Source of the DNA: JBDOQU01 sp039839375 | GTDB taxonomy: Bacteria; Pseudomonadota; Alphaproteobacteria; DSM-16000; Inquilinaceae | DNA: 64,000 bases | Assembly (NCBI RefSeq): GCF_039839375.1 | Contig: NZ_JBDOQU010000006.1 | Coordinates: 1 to 64,000, forward strand | Direction: 5' to 3' | Shown here: positions 61,673-64,000 of the stretch, in pieces | Position numbering within the stretch: the stretch's first letter is position 1 | How the letters are laid out: every line of letters starts with the position of its first letter | The notes under the pieces: model-generated | Databases searched by the model: none | The model's input: only the letters and a program-made list of their open reading frames with translations | Told to the model about the DNA's origin: nothing | Translations under genes and position numbers: made by a program

Positions 61673-62107
61673 TCATGCCCTGCCTAGGAGGTCCAGCGTT
61701 CGACGGTCCCGCGCCCCATCGTAGAATAGGCTCAACGCCTTCTCGAACAGCGCCTTGTCGGCCGGGTCGCTCGCGGCTTCCGCGAACAGGGTGAGGGACG
61801 ACCGGAATTTAAGGTCGTCGGGACTTCCCAGCATATCCGTCGCCGATTGGCCCTCGTGGCGCAGCGTCAATTCCACGTCTTGCCGCAGCCGGTCGCCCAG
61901 CGTCGGGTCGGCCAGATAGCGTCTGGCCTGATCCAGGTCGCGGATGGCATAGCGGCGGGCCATGGCGCTGTGGCCGAGCCCCTCGAGCTGCGGAAAGACG
62001 AACCACATCCAATGGCTGCGCTTGCGCCCGGCCGCCAGTTCCTCCCGCGCCCGCTCGCGCGTACCGTCCTGCGCCTCGACGAAGCGGATGAGATCGGGGT
62101 CCGTCAT
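61673..62107 (-). CDS. DUF1810 family protein
   Basis: 144 aa from the ATG at 62107. Typical DUF1810 sequence: MTDPDLIRFVEAQDG, GRKRSHWMWFVFPQLEGLGHSAMARRYAI and GSPDDLKFRSSLTLF. Small soluble protein of unknown function, widespread in bacteria and eukaryotes. Divergent from the secreted protein at 62249. Confidence 0.93.
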   Translation of the reverse strand: MTDPDLIRFVEAQDGTRERAREELAAGRKRSHWMWFVFPQLEGLGHSAMARRYAIRDLDQARRYLADPTLGDRLRQDVELTLRHEGQSATDMLGSPDDLKFRSSLTLFAEAASDPADKALFEKALSLFYDGARDRRTLDLLGRA

Positions 62108-62154
62108 GGCCCTACTCTCTGCCCCGCGCGACGCTTCGATCAAGCGCCCCGAGG

Positions 62155-62181
62155 GGAAATCACTCTTGAAGTGAAACCGTT
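62155..62181 (+). promoter_or_regulatory. Candidate sigma-EcfG-like promoter
   Basis: GGAAA-N18-CGTT (GGAAA at 62155-62159, CGTT at 62178-62181), one change from GGAAC, about 68 bp before the secreted-protein gene. It resembles the site upstream of the PRC-barrel gene at 23917. Confidence 0.4.
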
Positions 62182-62248
62182 CAGCCTTCGCCCCCGTATC
62201 CCCTCCCGACCCTGACGAACGGGTCCCGTGGAAACAGGGAGAAAATAG

Positions 62249-62671
62249 ATGAAGACATTCGCTTCCATCGCCCTTGGCGTCACCGCCGCCAGCCTGGCTC
62301 TTTCGACACCCGCCCTGGCCGATCATCTGAGCATCGATGTCGAAGGCGCGACGATCGAGGACGGCGCCATCGTCTTTCCCGCCGTGAAGATCGACAAGGA
62401 CGGCTATGTGGTGATCCACGCCGTGGAGAACGGCGAACCGGTGCTTCCCTCTTCCATCGGCCACACCGCCGTTTCCGCCGGCGACAGCGAGAACATCTCG
62501 GTCGAGGTCGAGGGCGGCGCCGAGGAAGGCACCGACTATGTGGCGATGATCCACTACGAGACGAACGACAACGGCACTTACGATTTCGGCGAAGGCATGA
62601 CGGATGTCGACGGCCCCGGCACGAAGGCGGACGGCACGCCCTACGCGCTGCCCTTCCAGGTCGGCATGTAA
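62249..62671 (+). CDS. Small secreted protein, DUF7282-like
   Basis: 140 aa with a clear signal peptide (about 1-24, STPALA-DH). The mature part is a single beta-rich acidic domain (VEGATIEDGAIVFPAVKIDKDGYVVIHAVENGEPVLPSSIGHTAV; YVAMIHYETNDNGTYDFGEG) similar to the DUF7282 fold known from archaeal surface and copper-type proteins. No metal-ligand cluster is visible. GGGAG lies upstream; a stress-type promoter is suggested. Role unknown. Confidence 0.78.
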   Translation: MKTFASIALGVTAASLALSTPALADHLSIDVEGATIEDGAIVFPAVKIDKDGYVVIHAVENGEPVLPSSIGHTAVSAGDSENISVEVEGGAEEGTDYVAMIHYETNDNGTYDFGEGMTDVDGPGTKADGTPYALPFQVGM

Positions 62672-62680
62672 ATTGGGACG

Positions 62681-62713
62681 GGACGCCCGGCGTGCATCCG
62701 CGGCCGGGCGTCC
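62681..62713 (+). terminator. Terminator hairpin after the secreted-protein gene
   Basis: Perfect 11-bp stem GGACGCCCGGC / GCCGGGCGTCC (62681-62691 with 62703-62713), 11-nt loop, followed by TTCCTC. Serves the gene at 62249 and also faces the converging dehydrogenase gene. Confidence 0.6.
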
Positions 62714-62717
62714 TTCC

Positions 62718-63665
62718 TCACCGCGCCTTCAGGATATCGGTCGGCGGCTCCCTGCCGGCGAAGAAGGCCGACAGGTTCTCCAGGACGAGCCGTCCCATGG
62801 CGCGGCGGGTCTCCACCGTCGCGCTGCCCTGATGGGGGGCGAGGACGACGTTCTCCAGCGTCTGGAATTCTGGCCTGATCCTCGGTTCGCCGACGAAGAC
62901 GTCCAGGCCCGCCGCCCCGATGCGGCCTTCGCGCAAAGCGTCGATCAGCGCGTCCTCGTCCACCACGCTGCCCCGTGAGACGTTGACCAGCACCCCCTCT
63001 GGCCCCAGCGCGTCCAGGACCGCGCCATCCACCATGTTCCGGGTCGCCGCCGTGCCGGCGACGCACACCGCCAGGATGTCGCTTTCGCGCGCCAGTTCCG
63101 CCGGCGTCGCCGCCTTCCTCCAGGCGAACCCTTCCAGCGGCGAGCGGTTGTAGAAGCCGACATTCATCCCGAAGGCCTCACCCCGCAGCGCCAGCGCCCG
63201 TCCGATCTGGCCGAGGCCTAAGATGCCGAGGCGCTTCCCCTTCAGGCTCGTCCCCAGCGGCAGGCTGCCGCCTTCCGCCCAGCCGCCGGAACGGACCAGC
63301 CGATCGCCGTTGGTGACCTGACGCAGCACGGCGAGGATCAGCGCCATGCCGATATCGGCCACGTCGTCCGTCAGCACACCCGGCGTCGTCGTGACGCTGA
63401 TGCCCCGCGCCCTCGCCTTCTCCAGATTCACCCGGTCGGTGCCGACGCCGTTGACCGCGATGACGCCGAGCGAAGGCAGCCGGTCGATCCATTCATTGTC
63501 CAGCCCCGCACCGCCGCCGGTCACGACCGCGCGGATCTGTCCGGCGATCTCGTCGATCCGCCTTGCGTCCTTCGGCTCGAACAGACGATGCACCCGGTAG
63601 GCCGCGTCGAGATCGGTCTCGATCTCCGGCATCATCGGTTCGACGAGAATGATGTCTGGCTTCAC
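62718..63665 (-). CDS. D-isomer-specific 2-hydroxyacid dehydrogenase
   Basis: 315 aa. NAD-binding fingerprint LGILGLGQIGRAL at about 148-160, NVSRGSVVDEDALIDAL and the catalytic His in APHQGSATVETRRAMG; the Arg and Glu of the catalytic triad are in place. Related to glyoxylate/hydroxypyruvate reductases; substrate undetermined. It starts 27 bp after a GlnQ-type ATPase gene on the same strand. Confidence 0.92.
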   Translation of the reverse strand: MKPDIILVEPMMPEIETDLDAAYRVHRLFEPKDARRIDEIAGQIRAVVTGGGAGLDNEWIDRLPSLGVIAVNGVGTDRVNLEKARARGISVTTTPGVLTDDVADIGMALILAVLRQVTNGDRLVRSGGWAEGGSLPLGTSLKGKRLGILGLGQIGRALALRGEAFGMNVGFYNRSPLEGFAWRKAATPAELARESDILAVCVAGTAATRNMVDGAVLDALGPEGVLVNVSRGSVVDEDALIDALREGRIGAAGLDVFVGEPRIRPEFQTLENVVLAPHQGSATVETRRAMGRLVLENLSAFFAGREPPTDILKAR

Positions 63666-63692
63666 TTCGCGTTTCCTGAATTGCGGGCGGGA

Positions 63693-64000
63693 TCAATGGG
63701 CAATCTGACCGAGGAAGGTCCGCGTCCGTTCGTGGCCGGGGTTTTCGAAGAAGGTCTCTGGCGGCGCGACCTCCACGATCTCGCCCTCGTCCATGAAGAT
63801 GACGCGGTCGGCGACGCCGCGCGCGAAGCCCATTTCATGGGTCACGCAGATCATCGTCATGCCTTCCTGGGCAAGGTCGATCATTGTGTCCAGCACCTCC
63901 TTGACCATTTCGGGATCGAGGGCGGAGGTCGGTTCGTCGAACAGCATCAGCCGGGGGTTCATGCAGAGCGCGCGGGCGATCGCCACGCGCTGCTGCTGGC
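63693..64000 (-). CDS. Polar amino-acid ABC importer ATPase (GlnQ-type), 3' part only
   Basis: The C-terminal 102 codons are visible; the gene continues past the right edge. The frame enters in the signature QQQRVAIARAL, then Walker B LMLFDEPTSALDP, switch His in MICVTHEMGFAR and the C-terminal FFENPGHERTRTFLGQI. The full gene should have Walker A upstream; permeases may lie beyond the window. Confidence 0.92.
   Translation of the reverse strand, partial: QQQRVAIARALCMNPRLMLFDEPTSALDPEMVKEVLDTMIDLAQEGMTMICVTHEMGFARGVADRVIFMDEGEIVEVAPPETFFENPGHERTRTFLGQIAH

Overview
The window is about 64 kb of high-GC DNA, densely coded with short intergenic gaps and many 1-8 bp gene overlaps. The gene content points to an alphaproteobacterium: a CrbS-type symporter-kinase beside an ScfR-type regulator, paired LivHMGF and Dpp-type importers, sigma-EcfG-like promoter sequences and the characteristic intergenic palindromes. 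The genus cannot be fixed from sequence reading alone; a Rhodospirillales- or Hyphomicrobiales-like soil or water organism is an inference. No rRNA, tRNA, CRISPR array, prophage or plasmid backbone was seen. The only recognisable transposase is the first 41 bp of an IS481-type gene at the left edge.

Layout. 0.2-7.5 kb: envelope pair alpha-2-macroglobulin + PBP1C (minus strand). 7.7-12.6 kb: DUF3100 membrane protein, a small membrane partner, a LysR regulator, a beta-hydroxyacid dehydrogenase and an aldehyde dehydrogenase, with identical dyads before both operons. 12.8-16.3 kb: VOC protein, CysE and an MFS exporter. 16.5-21.3 kb: a lipoprotein and a very large secreted protein with a peptidoglycan-binding domain. 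21.4-24.7 kb: class II amidotransferase, MAPEG protein, AccA, and a secreted PRC-barrel protein. 25-28.6 kb: BCCT transporter, orphan TadE/TadG pair, pseudouridine synthase. 28.6-34.2 kb: RpiR regulator divergent from a Fbp/Afu-type ABC importer plus a histidine phosphatase. 34.3-36.9 kb: ExbB-ExbD-TonB behind a Fur-like dyad. 37.2-44.5 kb: Dpp-type importer, C45-family acyl hydrolase and a divergent GntR regulator. 44.5-47.2 kb: MFS + PhoD-like phosphatase. 47.4-52.3 kb: Liv-type importer. 52.6-57.7 kb: XRE/ScfR regulator, lone receiver, small membrane protein and SSF-STAC-histidine kinase. 58-64 kb: M23 membrane peptidase, M20 deacylase, LivK-like binding protein, DUF1810, secreted DUF7282-like protein, 2-hydroxyacid dehydrogenase and a truncated amino-acid ABC ATPase.

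Most of the window is nutrient import and local control: five ABC importers or parts of them, four local regulators, and the energising system for TonB-dependent receptors. The most interesting items are: (i) the 52.6-57.7 kb signalling cluster, where the DNA-binding regulator carries a segment that aligns with the kinase's own phospho-acceptor (DHp) helix pair but has Tyr in place of His; (ii) a two-hairpin, CTAG-bounded mobile repeat present twice, which supplies the last 39 codons of a pseudouridine synthase and stop codons to flanking genes; (iii) a four-copy composite palindrome with mirror order A-B-B'-A'; (iv) predicted operators linking the DUF3100 and dehydrogenase operons; (v) an importer/phosphatase/RpiR locus that looks like phosphosugar uptake rather than iron uptake.
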